DNA of 64,000 bases, taken from contig CM041297.1 of the NCBI GenBank assembly GCA_023052935.1, positions 108,863,563-108,927,562 of the forward strand, given 5' to 3'. Of this stretch, positions 1 to 11,236 are shown one piece after another; the first letter of the stretch is position 1; each line of letters starts with the position of its first letter. This stretch comes from Piezodorus guildinii (taxonomy: Eukaryota > Arthropoda > Insecta > Hemiptera > Pentatomidae). The notes under the pieces were generated by a model, which did no database searches, had not been told where the DNA came from, and saw only the letters and a list, made by a program, of their open reading frames with translations. The position numbers were made by a program, and so were the translations under genes.

Positions 1-525
1 CCTTTCTCGGCACACTTTTTTATGACATCTTCTAAAGCTAAATTAAATAAAACAGGTGAAAGGGAGCCACCCTGTTTAAAACTCGATCGCACCTCAAATT
101 TCTCGGAGTAATTATGACCGATTCTAACTTTATGGAATGTTTTCGACAAACACATATTAGGTGAACTAACTTCCTAGGCATTCCCTGTTCAATCATGATG
201 TTATACAGCTTCTGACGGTCTATGAAATCAAAAGCCTTTTTAAAATCGATATAAAGTTGATGACTACACCGTTGTATTCAAACTTTTTCTGTAATATTTG
301 ACGTAGGGAAAATATTTGATCAACAGTCAAGCGATTCCGCCTAAACCACATTGGTAGTCTCCGATAATTTCCTCAGTGTATTCCGTGATTCGGCTAGTCA
401 GTATAGACGAGAATATTTTATAGAATACTGGGAGAAGAGAGATCCCACGATAGTTGTTATAATCCGTCCTCGATCCTTTTTTTGTGAATCGGTCCTTTTT
501 TTGGTATGAAGTAGATAATGAAAAT
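1..525 (-). pseudogene. LINE reverse transcriptase remnant (RTE/CR1-like), runs off left edge
   Basis: Read on the minus strand, this stretch gives pieces of a non-LTR retrotransposon reverse transcriptase in order: NNYRGISLLPVFYKIF near 470-415, RLTVDQIFSLRQILQKKF near 340-285, KAFDFIDRQKLYNIM near 240-200, and GGSLSPVLFNLALEDVIKK near 75-15. These match the palm and fingers blocks that precede the YADD box in endonuclease/reverse transcriptases of the RTE or CR1 type. The pieces lie in different frames with stops between them, so the copy is dead. The YADD region would lie beyond the left edge. The clade is uncertain; a similar but distinct remnant occurs at 10259-11236. Confidence 0.75.
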
Positions 526-1380
526 ATAAACTAGAATATTTTATGGATGAATAAGCAAAATCAAATACATTTCACCCTAATAGAAAATAATTAATATAAT
601 TCAACATAGTACTTTATATCATATAAAAAAGCAAAAATAATAAAAATTGTCATTCAATAAATATAATAATTCAAACAATTCTACTTATATGTTATTGCTG
701 CACTTGTCTTCGTAAGCATCATAAATGAAGATGAAGACTTACCTGGAAAAAAATAAACAGTGTGAGTACTATTGAATATAATCTTTATTATTAAATAAAA
801 ACAAAATAAATATTTTAAAATTGGTAAAAAGAATACTTCGCACCATATTATTAACTTTGTTTTACAATGCCTATGTTTAATTTACTTTAAAACCATAGTT
901 GAAAGAAATAGTAGTAACTACAAAGACTTAGATATTTAAAAATTAAACTATGTAAAATAGTTTAAATTATACATTTATAGTTTAGAGAGAAAACATATTT
1001 AAATGAAGTTATTCATTAGAGGGTATTCCATAATCTATACTCGTATATTTGTTACAGTGTTGATTGATTAAACTGGCATTTCCTTTGATGAAGCTTGTAT
1101 GGAATTTGATTAATTAAATACGTTTCTTAAGTAGATGATTAAACTTTTTAGGAATTTGTATACTATCTAGTCTAATATATGACACTAATAGTTTAAATTA
1201 CATTATTTAAAAAAATTTCACTATATTTAGTACTAATTACAGTTATAGAAAGTCAACTGCGAATTCTCGAATATACCTTGTTTTCACTCTCTATTCCAAG
1301 ATATATAAGTATGTCAATGACCATATAACATACCCAAAAACGACAAAAATATAGTTTAACAAAAAAAAACTGAAGCAATA
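526..1380. other. AT-rich stretch, nothing recognised
   Basis: No coding potential, tRNA-like boxes or clear repeat structure was seen. Confidence 0.5.
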
Positions 1381-1960
1381 ATATTTAAAAAACGCAGACC
1401 CAATCTTCCCTCTACTATAAAACTCAATAGCATAGCAATAGCCATTTCAAAACACGTTAAGTATTTAGGAGTCTCTCTGGACCATAAAATACTTTTCAAA
1501 CGTCACGTAGACAATAAAATAAATAGAGGCCGTAAATTATTATATAAAATGTACCCCTACTTTAATAAACACTCAAAATTAACACAAAAAAAAACAAACT
1601 AATTTTATATAAATCTGTTATCAGACCTAATTACATATGCATGCCCAGCCTGGAGTCTTACAAGCAAAACACATATTAAAAAAATTGCAAGTAGTACAAA
1701 ATAGATGCCTAAGAATGATTAATAATTATCCACCATTCACAAAAATAACTACCATGCACAAAGATCTGGACATCCCTACAATACAAGAATTTATACACCA
1801 ACAAACAAAATCCAACTGACAGAAGATACCCTTATAAAACAAATTGGTAATTATACTAATATACTAAACTATCAACTTCTAAATATATAAGAGAACTAAA
1901 CATATACTGTTATAAAATTCTAAATTACTCAATTCCATCATATGATTTCAATAACTATAA
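1381..1960 (+). pseudogene. Jockey-like LINE reverse transcriptase, C-terminal remnant
   Basis: The plus strand encodes HVKYLGVSLDHKILFKRHV near 1456-1512, then ITYACPAWSL near 1630-1660, then KLQVVQNRCLRMINNYPPF near 1684-1740, and HKDLDIPTIQEFI near 1757-1795. This is the conserved thumb and C-terminal region of Jockey-type reverse transcriptases (YLG, the Tyr/Ala/Trp segment, the Q-N-R-cLR segment, and dL.IP). The frame is broken at about 1600 and there is no YADD or endonuclease. It looks like an old 3' fragment. The following T-rich 3' flank may contain the rest of its 3' UTR. Confidence 0.75.
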
Positions 1961-4130
1961 TTTTGTTTAATTATTCATTTCTATCTGATTATTTCTTTTT
2001 TTTTTTTTTTTAGATTTTTTTTTTGTTTTCCTTTCTTAGTTGGGTTTTTTAATTTTTACCAACAATAAAAACAATTGATGTACAAAATAAATTTTAGCAA
2101 ATAAGTAGCGCATATATATATAGTCAAATATCATAAAATGAACCCAAATAAGAAAAATTGTTTAACATTATTTACTAAAAATGTGTCTATAATATAAAAA
2201 AATACTTTAAGTTCAAAATTTGAAAACTGGTCAAATTCATCACGCTTTAAATAATTCTAATAGCTCAACACACAACCAACTAAATCGTAAACATAGCGTT
2301 TATATTGGCATGAAAATCAGGAAACAAAAGAGGAGTATGCTGGAAGATTCAACCCTGAAGAGAAACAGAAAGAATAATGTTCAGGTATTCTCATGAGGTT
2401 CACCTTGTATACCGAACCAAATTGCAGCTTATAAAATGTGGATTAGTTCTGAAATAAAAGAAAGAAAATTGAAAAGTAAAATTTAAAAATATATTGCTCT
2501 AAAGAATTAGGAGGCGAAAAAAATCCATTTTAATTTGAATCATCATCGTTTTCTTTTAGTATTAATTAAATTTACTTTTTCCCATTTTGATTGTGAAGGA
2601 ACCATTACTCATTACCTTTTAAAAACTCATTACCTAGAACTTCTGAATATAAATTATATATTCCAGTAATAAATATTAACACATATGATAAGGGAAGGAT
2701 ATCAAAACGTTTAAGGAAACTGATTCTTAAAAACGGGAGAGTTATTTTTACCGTTAACATAATTAAGTTGGTTATCATGTGTAATAGATGATAGTTTTAT
2801 TTTGGAAAATAGTTTAATCTGCCCAGTTATAGAAATACGTATTATGGTCCTAAGATCATATTCTTGTCATATGCTAAAAGTGAAACAAAAGTTAATATTA
2901 CAGTTAATACTGTTAATATATAAAGAATGAAGGAGAAAGAATAAACACATAAAAATATATTAAGGTAATCCTTCATTGACTGATTTCCAATAAATAAATA
3001 AACTAATACATAAATGAGATATATAATAATGAAGTAAAAATGGGAAAATAAATAAATAAAGTAACACTACGTAAAAAATTAAATTATGTAAAATAAAATA
3101 AATTAACTAAGCATATTAATACCTAGATAGGTAATTAAAAAGGAATAGTCCCGACGCTGCGGATATAATATGTTAATAAACAAGTTATTGTATTTGAGTG
3201 TGTGTGTATAAAATCTGAAAAGATTATTTATGACTTATATATTAAGGACAGAAGCCGCAATGATTTTCGTGATTCAGATATAAGTTTGAACACTAGTAAT
3301 GGAATCTAAAGTTTGTAGAACCTCAAAGATAAGATATTAAAGAGGAAATAAAAACAAGATAAAAAAACAGAATCCTTATTATTTCTCAGTGGATAAAAAG
3401 CTAATTTCACGCCTAATGTCTTCAATCCTGGAAATAAGACTTTCTAATCTTAATAGGAATGTGATGCAAAAGTTAATTTAAGAGATAAAAATACCTCAAG
3501 GTTTTGGAAAATAAATTAACACTTAAATTACTTAGTCTGAAGAAAGATAACTGGAAACGTCGGAATTCTATACAGGCATACGCAATGCGACATATCAAAA
3601 TATATATAAATTAAATTTTATTAATAATTACAGATGTAACTGAAATATGTATGTAAAAAACCCGAGATGGATAAGGACCAAATCGTTTAAATCATTGTTC
3701 ACCAGACGTAAGCGGGACTTTTTACGGTTAAATTCTGCCTGTCTCTAAAGTTACTTTAAAAAAAAAATGGTTTCAGTAAAAGTAATATATATTGACATAT
3801 TAATTTATAACTTTATTCTATAATTCCTGCGTATTATAAATAAACAAATACTAGAATGGTTAGCTATTCTACCGGTTAAACAGATCAGTATCCGCAACAG
3901 AAAAGAGAATTAAAAAAAGATAGGCATGAAACCCACACGTTTAAAATAAGAGAAAAACGTTATATGAAAGACAAGAACTACCCTCATACGTTCCAAATTA
4001 AAAATATTTAACGAAAACCTATGTCCCAACAACAAAAGATTCCCTATGATCTAAGCATAAAGGCCTGGCCACCAAAAATATACCGCTAACCACCTAGGGA
4101 AGACTGCTTGCTTACAACAAAAGGAACTAG
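1961..4130. other. AT-rich intergenic stretch, nothing recognised
   Basis: It contains T-rich runs near 1997-2035 and scattered short ORFs with no family resemblance. No gene, RNA or repeat boundary can be supported. Confidence 0.5.
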
Positions 4131-4460
4131 ACGAGGGTGCGTTAGTACTGCACGCGTTTTGGGGGCTGAAACAGTAGCGGTTCCTGGAATCATTCACCCG
4201 AAGAAAGAAAACAAAACGCCTGCAGAAAAAACGTGCCCTGAGAGATTTCTTGAGTTTCTAATGTGTATTATTCTGTAAGGGGACGGGTTGCTTTAAACGC
4301 GTGTTGGCTAGCAACACGGAGGACCAAATAATTACGAGTTCGAGACTCAGTGCTTGGGGGGACTTATATCTCAGCATTTACCCCCCGCCCTTACCCCCTG
4401 GCTCGAGAAACCCCCGTATATGCGAGGAAGGGGTGAAAAAAAAAAAAAAAAAGTGTATCA
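4131..4460. other. GC-richer patch ending in an A-run
   Basis: This patch is visibly richer in G and C than its flanks and ends in an A-run at about 4436-4452. That could be the tail of a plus-strand retroposed sequence. No coding frame or Pol III boxes were recognised, so the class is unknown. Confidence 0.25.
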
Positions 4461-5299
4461 CACAGTATATTTTATATTCTTCTACAATCCCATATTTTGA
4501 TATCGTAAATTACTCGCTATCAAAATTGTTGTTAAAAGCAAATAAAGAAATATAGTTTTAAAAAAGTTCATAACTGACCAAATATGTACAGTGAAACAGG
4601 AAGACTAAGAAGTCAGCAGCACAGGGAAAAGCAAAATAAAGAAGCTATATTTACCTAACCATAATTCCACAAAAATAAAGAAATAAAAATATGGACATTT
4701 TCAAGAGAAAAAATATTAAAATTTAGGCTATAGAACAATATAAAATAATGAAAAGTAATATGGCGCTGTTTCTTTGAAATAGAAATGACAAGGGGAATCG
4801 GCTTCCTTGAGGTTAAAGATGATCACAACGTGGGTTAAGAAGAGGGTAAGGACATAAAGAATGTATTTATAATTGCTCGGTTAATGTACCGAGAATTGGA
4901 AGGATCGGATAATGGATCCTGGAGAATGTTCATTTCCACGGACGTTTAAGGACCTTAAGGAAGATTAAGTTTTGTTTTCAACAAGTTTTTACATTAACTA
5001 TTTATTTTTAATTACTCTTGTAGTAAATTTTTAAGCGTTTATGAATGAAACTGGTATGTGCATTCACTAACTTCTGTTGTTGAAATTAATTTAAGAATTT
5101 TCAAATACAAAGATAAGAAAATGTTAAACAATTAATTATGTTGTATTTGGATAGAAACATGTGTTTTATCTAATAATCTATTGCGCTACTATCTAAGTAT
5201 CAGTCAGTTATTTATAAGATAATCTATTTTTTTTAAATCCTTAAATTTCGATAAATTTAAATAAATAAATTTATTATTATTATTATTACACACGTTACA
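4461..5299. other. AT-rich stretch, nothing recognised
   Basis: No coding or structural signal was seen. Confidence 0.45.
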
Positions 5300-5690
5300 G
5301 GCCTTCTATGAGACCACTCGAAAAAATCATGACTTGTTCTTCCTGTTCTTCTATTCCTTCATTCATTCGGCTCTCTTTCTTTCGTTAGTTCACTTTGGCC
5401 TTTGAGCTTCAGGTGATGTTTTCTCTAACATCGCTTCCCACTTGTACACTGTGTCTATAAACGCATTTGTCCATTACGTCTGCTGCATCAATCTGAGCTC
5501 TTTCCAGATCAATTTTGACTTGTGTCATTTAGGGTGTAGTGGTCTTCAGCCCCTGAATGTACCTGAGGATTCTGTTGGTGAGCCTAGTCAGTGGGAGTCT
5601 GCTGATGTGTTCATAAAATTTTAGTCGCATCTTTCTAATGTTTGCTGCGATGTTGGAGAACTTCTCTGTGGTGTCCCTAGATTATCTTTC
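5300..5690 (-). pseudogene. LINE polyprotein C-terminal remnant (RTE-like)
   Basis: On the minus strand the frame gives LRLKFYEHISRLPLTRLTNR (near 5630-5570), ILRYIQGLKTTTP, then VKIDLERAQIDAADVMDKC and a basic tail. This resembles the C-terminal domain of arthropod endonuclease-reverse transcriptase proteins, which carry an R-R-L-.-F-Y-G-H-.-.-R-M block followed by a K.DL..A....D block. Stops and frame changes are present. It abuts the plus-strand remnant at 5690, so two unrelated LINE pieces meet here. Confidence 0.6.
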
Positions 5691-6270
5691 TTAATCCGAT
5701 CCGCCTCCCTATGGAACTCCATTCCCCTAATATCCGTGACTCCCAATCTCTATTCACATTCAAATCCTGTCTATTTAGCCAATTCCTATCAATTCAATTC
5801 CTAAATAATCCCAAGTAGATGCTAATTTCAAGAATAATCAATTAATAAATAATAGAACAGATTTACTTATTTAATTATCATTTTCAACGGTAAATTCAAC
5901 AGCAAATATTTGAAATTATTATCTTTTCAAAGATGCAAGATCAAATTATATATATGTTTAAAGAAGAATAGTAATTTCCTTTGTTTTTAACGTATGTGTA
6001 TGTGTGTGTGTGTGTATATATATTTCTTTTATCTGATTAAATATTTTTTTTATATATATAATTTTTTGTTTCTCATGATAACATACTTTTATTTTTCTGG
6101 TTTGTACATTTTTATTACAATTTAGCTTTTAAGTTATTTTATTAGTTCAATTCTTTTCTGTTTTTCAGTCATTTTAATCTAAGACTCTAGTCTTAAGTCC
6201 ACCTTTTTATTTCCTGTTATGTTATTCTGAAGGGACTTAAATAAAGAATAAATAAAGAATTATTATTATT
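5690..6270 (+). pseudogene. 3' end of a CR1-like LINE
   Basis: Near 5700-5790 the plus strand encodes the terminal LWNSIP..IRDSQSLFTFK block of a LINE reverse transcriptase, with a frameshift after the second proline. About 500 bases of AT-rich 3' UTR follow, including a TG/TA microsatellite near 5999-6021. It ends at about 6221-6265 with TTCTGAAGGGACTTAAATAA and an ATT repeat. The same WNSLP..IRHA block and a TTCTAAAGGGACC end occur in the CR1-like element ending at 52662, so the two are related. Confidence 0.65.
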
Positions 6271-6354
6271 ATAAATTTATTATATATTTAATTTTTCTAA
6301 ATATCTATTTTAAACATCTCGTATGTCCAAAAACTCAAATATCGTATTACAAAA

Positions 6355-6565
6355 TAAATGAAATGAAAATGAAATTTCAGTTTCGTAGGACTTTTCGTTT
6401 TCGTGATAGACCTAAAACACACACAAAGACCTATGAGCGCGGGTTGGTTATTTGGATTTAGAAGAACCTAAAACAGTATTTCGTTGGAGAACTAGAATTC
6501 GAAAATCGCAATACTTCATTTTACTATATATTTCATATACAAGTAGTGAAAGAATTTTTTAAAAA
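6355..6565 (+). repeat. Dispersed non-coding repeat, copy 1 (partial)
   Basis: It shares the order GAAATTTCAGTTTCGTAGGAC, CACACACA, AGACCT, ...CCTAAAAC, a GTTGGAGAACT-like block, CGCAATACTT, and ACTATATATTTCATATA with copies at 17105-17275, 30197-30668 (opposite strand) and 39515-39990. There is no coding frame and no recognised transposon terminus, so its class is unknown. Confidence 0.7.
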
Positions 6566-7990
6566 TATAAATCCATATATGCCGACAAACATCTACAGAG
6601 GTCGACTAACATTTTAATCAAATGTATAATACACCATTACACTCTATCATAAATCAAGAGGATTGTAAGTTACAATTTGTAACGCTGTAGTATCAGCTGA
6701 TACATTTGATTAAATTAAAGGGAACAGTGATAAAAGAGCTTTTACTCCTTGAAGCCAGAGATACGCCAACGCTTAGCAGTCAGTCAAGCCGAGATAAAGA
6801 CTAAAATTAATTCTACTGAACCGGAGCACTGAGTATCATTGGGTACCTGGCCCTTTGAGTACCGAAATCATTACGCAGCTAATCTCTCCTTCCGTAAGCC
6901 TCCCACGCACTAATTAATTACTACCGTTTCTTATCGCAGAAGCGTAAAACCCTGGCTTTTGTCGGTGCGTGGTTCCGTTTTACTTGCACATAACTAATAG
7001 CTTAAAATGTACATTACTATAAAAAAATATGACGATAAGAGCCTAAAATATTTATCTATCAATTACAGGTATTTATGCGAATTATGGGGCTGAAAAGTTT
7101 CTAGGATATTGTATAAACGTTGTTAGTTACCTCCCTTCTAAAAATAATTTCAATTTTTTACTATATTTGATTGTTTGATAAAATTACAAAGTTTGATAAA
7201 ATGTTGTATTTGAAATTCCTTGTAAAGAAAAATGCGGAAAGTCTTATTTTGGAATATCAGAACAATATATAAAAACGAGAGTGTATCAACACAAATATGG
7301 CTGCACTTCAATTAAAAAAAAAACAAATCTTAATTAACCAGATCAAACTGCCCTAACCACTCCTTTTAGAAAAACGGGACATACATTCCAATTCTATTCA
7401 CCAAAAATTATACATTATGAAATAAACAGCTTCAAACGAAATTTTAAAAAACTGATTACCATAGAAATCGCGCTACAAATAAAAATTCCGATGTTCCTTT
7501 CCGATGTTCATAACCTTAATTCATGTTACTTTAATTTCATAAATACATATTAACAAAGCGTCTAAATAGTAATAATAATAATAAATACTAGATAAAATAA
7601 GAAAAAATAAACAAAAGGAGAAAACCCTGGAATCCTGACGTCATGCATTTGGAAAATCCTCCTCTATACCTGAACTATTCCTCAGCATCTTTGCTTCAGT
7701 GTTATTTCAGAGTTTATAGTATACACATATGTCTATCTCAAATAGTAAGTAAATTTCTAATTATATCTTTAATGTAATTCTTATTTAAATATCTATTTAA
7801 CTACTGTATTTCTTATTCATTTTTCAATGTATTATATTCTGTCTACCTAACAATAACATTATCTATTAATTATTGTATAAAAATATTAATGTTCTGTAGT
7901 TGTTTTTTCCACTGTTGAGGCATGCATATGAGAACAATAAATTCTTGAACCGTTGCATAAATAAAATTGTTCACATTCGAGAACTAATCA

Positions 7991-8039
<49 letters not shown>

Positions 8040-8699
8040 TTGAACATATAGATAGTTGTAATAAATAGATAGATTTTCTATTTATCTATTAAAAGAAAGT
8101 AACAATTAAATATGATCTTATAATAAAATTTAGATGATTAAAAATGTATCTATATTATTAGTTGTTTAAGAATTGACTGTTTTTGTTGTATTAGAAAAAA
8201 ATATATAAGAAGTGTACGATACACCAACACACACTATAACCTACTACAACTATTTCACATACAATATTAAAATATATATGTAAATAAGAGTGAAACAGAA
8301 TTTATCTAAATAAATATTGACAGAATTAGGTTAAAAATGGAATGTGTGTGGATGCCATTATTATTATTGGTGATGTAGGCCTTTCGCTGCCCGCTCTTAT
8401 CTAGAGTTTATAGAATGTACCAGACTGATCAAATGCCGGTCCCATCAAATTTATGTTTTTTAACAAAACTCCACTCTTCTCCTAAAATATTTATATATAA
8501 CACAGTATAAAGGACAAGGCTATCTCTCATAACCGGTTATCTGACTAGTACTTACCCAAGCGGAAAAAGAACCCTCATCTGGACTTGAGAAAATATACCC
8601 AATACTGACAAAAGGCGGTTTTCTTAGTGAAATATTTTTATACCTGCTTCACTAATCATAAAGACTCACCTTAACCGCGTTCTGCCCGCCTTTCTTCGT
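6566..8699. other. Mostly AT-rich; one GC-richer patch, nothing recognised
   Basis: The part at about 6725-6985 is richer in G and C and free of long ORFs. The rest is AT-rich with a microsatellite at 7997-8034. No gene can be supported. Confidence 0.4.
7997..8034. repeat. (AT)n microsatellite
   Basis: An uninterrupted TA/AT dinucleotide run of about 38 bases. Confidence 0.95.
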
Positions 8700-8707
8700 C
8701 CTTCCTA

Positions 8708-8830
8708 TAATCCTTTTTTTTTTTTTTTTATGCCACTTTGGCTAATCGGACGACGCTACATTGGGAGGCACAGGCCATTTTACACTACCACTTGACTTCC
8801 CCTCTGAAGATGCATTTTTTTTTAAATTTA
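8708..8830 (-). mobile_element. SINE 3' fragment with poly-A tail
   Basis: Read on the minus strand, the block CTTCAGAGGGGAAGTCAA then GGCCTGTGCCTCC is followed by a T-run on the plus strand (about 8708-8729), i.e. a minus-strand A tail. The block resembles CTTCGGAGGGGACGTTAAA and GAGCCTGTGCG in the intact SINE at 38803-38994. The tRNA-like head is not visible. It is interpreted as a truncated SINE sharing the same body module. Confidence 0.5.
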
Positions 8831-9177
8831 GTAAAATCTAAATATACCCAACGTGTGTGAGTAGGGAGAAAACACTGGCGATTCCCGATGATAAGTTAAA
8901 AGGTAGAGTCATTATTCGCTACGCCTATTCATTTGTGTGTCCGCTAATTGAAAGATGTGCTTTTCATACCCGAGGGAGACTGTGAGTGAATCCTCATTTA
9001 ATTATATTCTTCGGGTTTTGATTTAATTGGAGTTTAAAGTCATAAATAACGTTTGGCGTGGTATGGTGTTAGATAAGCGTGCTAGACACAGCCAAGGCTC
9101 TGTCTACATTGATTTGTGGATGGATGTGGAAACATTCATTTTTCATAGTTATGAACGCTTATTAAAATAATAAAAAA
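8831..9177. other. AT-rich spacer, nothing recognised
   Basis: No coding or structural signal was seen. Confidence 0.4.
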
Positions 9178-9487
9178 AATAAATAACAACCTGTGCCTCT
9201 ACCGCCCATAAAGGGCCTCGGGTTAAGTACTTATAGAGATTAGCACTGTTTCACCGCCAACGACCATGGAAGGGGATTAAGCCTAAATCACGCTCAGCCG
9301 CCAGGTTTTTCCCCAGTTTTGAGAATCCACTTTATAGAGACTGGGTGTTCCCAAGAGGGTATCTATAGTATGCCCCAGGGTCGCTAAACGGCTGAATTAA
9401 CAGAATAAATAATTCTGCCTCAGCTGGCATTCGAACCTGGGACCTGTAGAACAGTAACCTTATGCTCTATCCACTAGGCCACTTGTT
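9178..9487 (-). mobile_element. tRNA-derived SINE
   Basis: The minus strand begins with a tRNA-like head: TGGCCTAGTGGATAGAGCAT (A-box type) near 9482-9463 and GGTTCGAATGC (B-box) near 9437-9427, spaced as in a tRNA. An unrelated body of about 230 bases follows and ends in an AT-rich tail near 9165-9185. A genuine tRNA gene is unlikely because the sequence continues through a body with no acceptor-stem closure. A short TTATTAA on both flanks could be a target duplication but is too AT-rich to be convincing. Confidence 0.7.
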
Positions 9488-10258
9488 ATTAACTTATACA
9501 TTTTAAAAAATGAGGATTAGAGACATATTACATGAACGGAGCATGTAGAGATCGTTTGATAGCACAAAACTATTATAATTTTATATCAGATGAAATAGAT
9601 AATGCGATAACCTACTACGATAAAATTGAATAAAAAAGCGAGTGTTTTATTAATGGACCATTATCATATGTTATGGAAGAGCGAAAAAAACCTATTGTCT
9701 GAAAAAGGGAATAAAACTACACACCGTGTGATCAATAGCCGTTTTAGTCTAAGTGCCATTTTTAGCAGAAGCCAAGGAAACTGGGACGTAGAGGTTTGCG
9801 ATGAAGCTTTTTTATAATGCAAAGCCATTACCTTTGTGATAGCCACCTTCATTCCCATTTATACGAGCCTACCCTATACCTCCCATACGATCACTCCTTT
9901 AACACCGCTTTGCTATAAACCATCCCCCTTTGAGAAGTTATATTGAGTTCGTTTCCGCTTCCCTTTGTTGTTTTCTCCCCTCCAACAGAGATTCCATGGA
10001 ACCCCCTACATACGGAAATAGAAGTATTGATAAATCTTGAAAATTGTATTCTTCGCCGGGTTGAAGATATGATATAGTGTAACTTTTGTTTTTATAAGGT
10101 GTTAAAATTTAGAAAAAGGTTTATCTATTTTTGTTTGGTGGTATGACCTCACAACCAAAATCTGCCTTCTTTTGTTTCCTAATAATAAAGATAAATGAAT
10201 TAACACTAGGTTTAAAGATCTAAGTAATACGAAGCGCTGTATCGTATTAGATTTCCTC
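9488..10258. other. Intergenic, nothing recognised
   Basis: Short overlapping ORFs on both strands near 9626-9858 have no recognisable domain and look like chance frames. Confidence 0.45.
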
Positions 10259-11236
10259 CTAAACTGGTGCGCCTAATAAATATCACAATGGATGAAGTGA
10301 AATGCTCAGTTCGTATTCAAGGAGATCTCTCACCAGAATTTGAGTCCAGAAGAGGTGGAGGCAGGACGATGGCCTCGCATGTCTCTTGTTTAATCTAGCC
10401 TAAGAAAAGGTAATTAGGGATTCTCAAATACAAGCCTATGGAACAATCATTTACAGGCTGGTACAGGTTTTGGGATATGCCGATGACTTGGACCTGGTTG
10501 CGAGATCCTTTCAGGATCCTTCTGATGAAGGCATTTTTGAGGCTAGCTGAAGCAGCAGAAGCAATGTGCATGACGGTTAACCAAAGAAAATCTAAATATA
10601 TGCGAGCTGGATCTGTTGTAGTGGCTGGTGTTGGAGGAGAGGTGAAGATGGATCCATTTTCGTTTGAATCTGTAGACCAGTTCACCTATTTAGGCAATGT
10701 GCTCAGCAGCAATAACAGAATCATCCTTGCCAGCGTCTTATGGAAGGCCAACAACCGCTATTTTAGATTTAAGAAGCACTAGAGAAGCCGAGCTGTCACT
10801 CGCCGAACCAAATGCCACAAGACACTAATCAGGCCAGTCCTTACTTACGGATCGGAAGCCTGGACCCTGACAAGCACGGAAGAAAACCAGATTTTTGTCT
10901 CCGAAAGAAAAATTCTGCGCCGAATATTTGAATGTGTCAAGGTAGGCGAGAATCGAATGAGGCGAACCAATAAGGAGGTCTATGAGCTGTACGGGGAGGA
11001 AGACGTAATGCGGCACATAAGGCTGGGGAGGCTGGGCTGGACTGGCCATGTCGTCAGGATGCCAGTAGATGAGATCCCGATGAAGTTGTAGGCTGCATCG
11101 AGGATTCCAGGAAACTTTTCATCGTCTGCAACTGGAGAGCGGCCACACAAGACCGAGCTACATGACGAAGGCTCATCATTGAGGAGGCCAAGGTACAAAC
11201 TGGGATGTAGCGCCATGGATCATTATTATTATTAGG
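10259..11236 (+). pseudogene. LINE reverse transcriptase C-terminal half (RTE/CR1-like), degenerate
   Basis: Plus-strand pieces in order: CSVRIQGDLSPEFESRRG (near 10302-10356), GYADDLDLVARSF (near 10470-10510; the YADD catalytic box), AEAMCMTVNQRKSKYMRAG, FTYLGNVLSS, CHKTLIRPVLTYGSEAWTL (near 10812-10868), ERKILRRIFE, and RLGRLGWTGHVVRMP. This is the order expected for the palm, thumb and C-terminal domain. Several one-base shifts and stops break the frame. It ends in an ATT repeat at 11222-11236, a typical tail for this type. The upstream palm and the endonuclease are missing. Confidence 0.85.

Noticed and set aside
4301..4555. 84-codon ORF spanning the A-run
   Set aside because: The lysine run comes from the homopolymer, and the rest has no family resemblance.
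9420..9487. tRNA gene on the minus strand
   Set aside because: Same reason: tRNA-like head fused to a SINE body and AT-rich tail.
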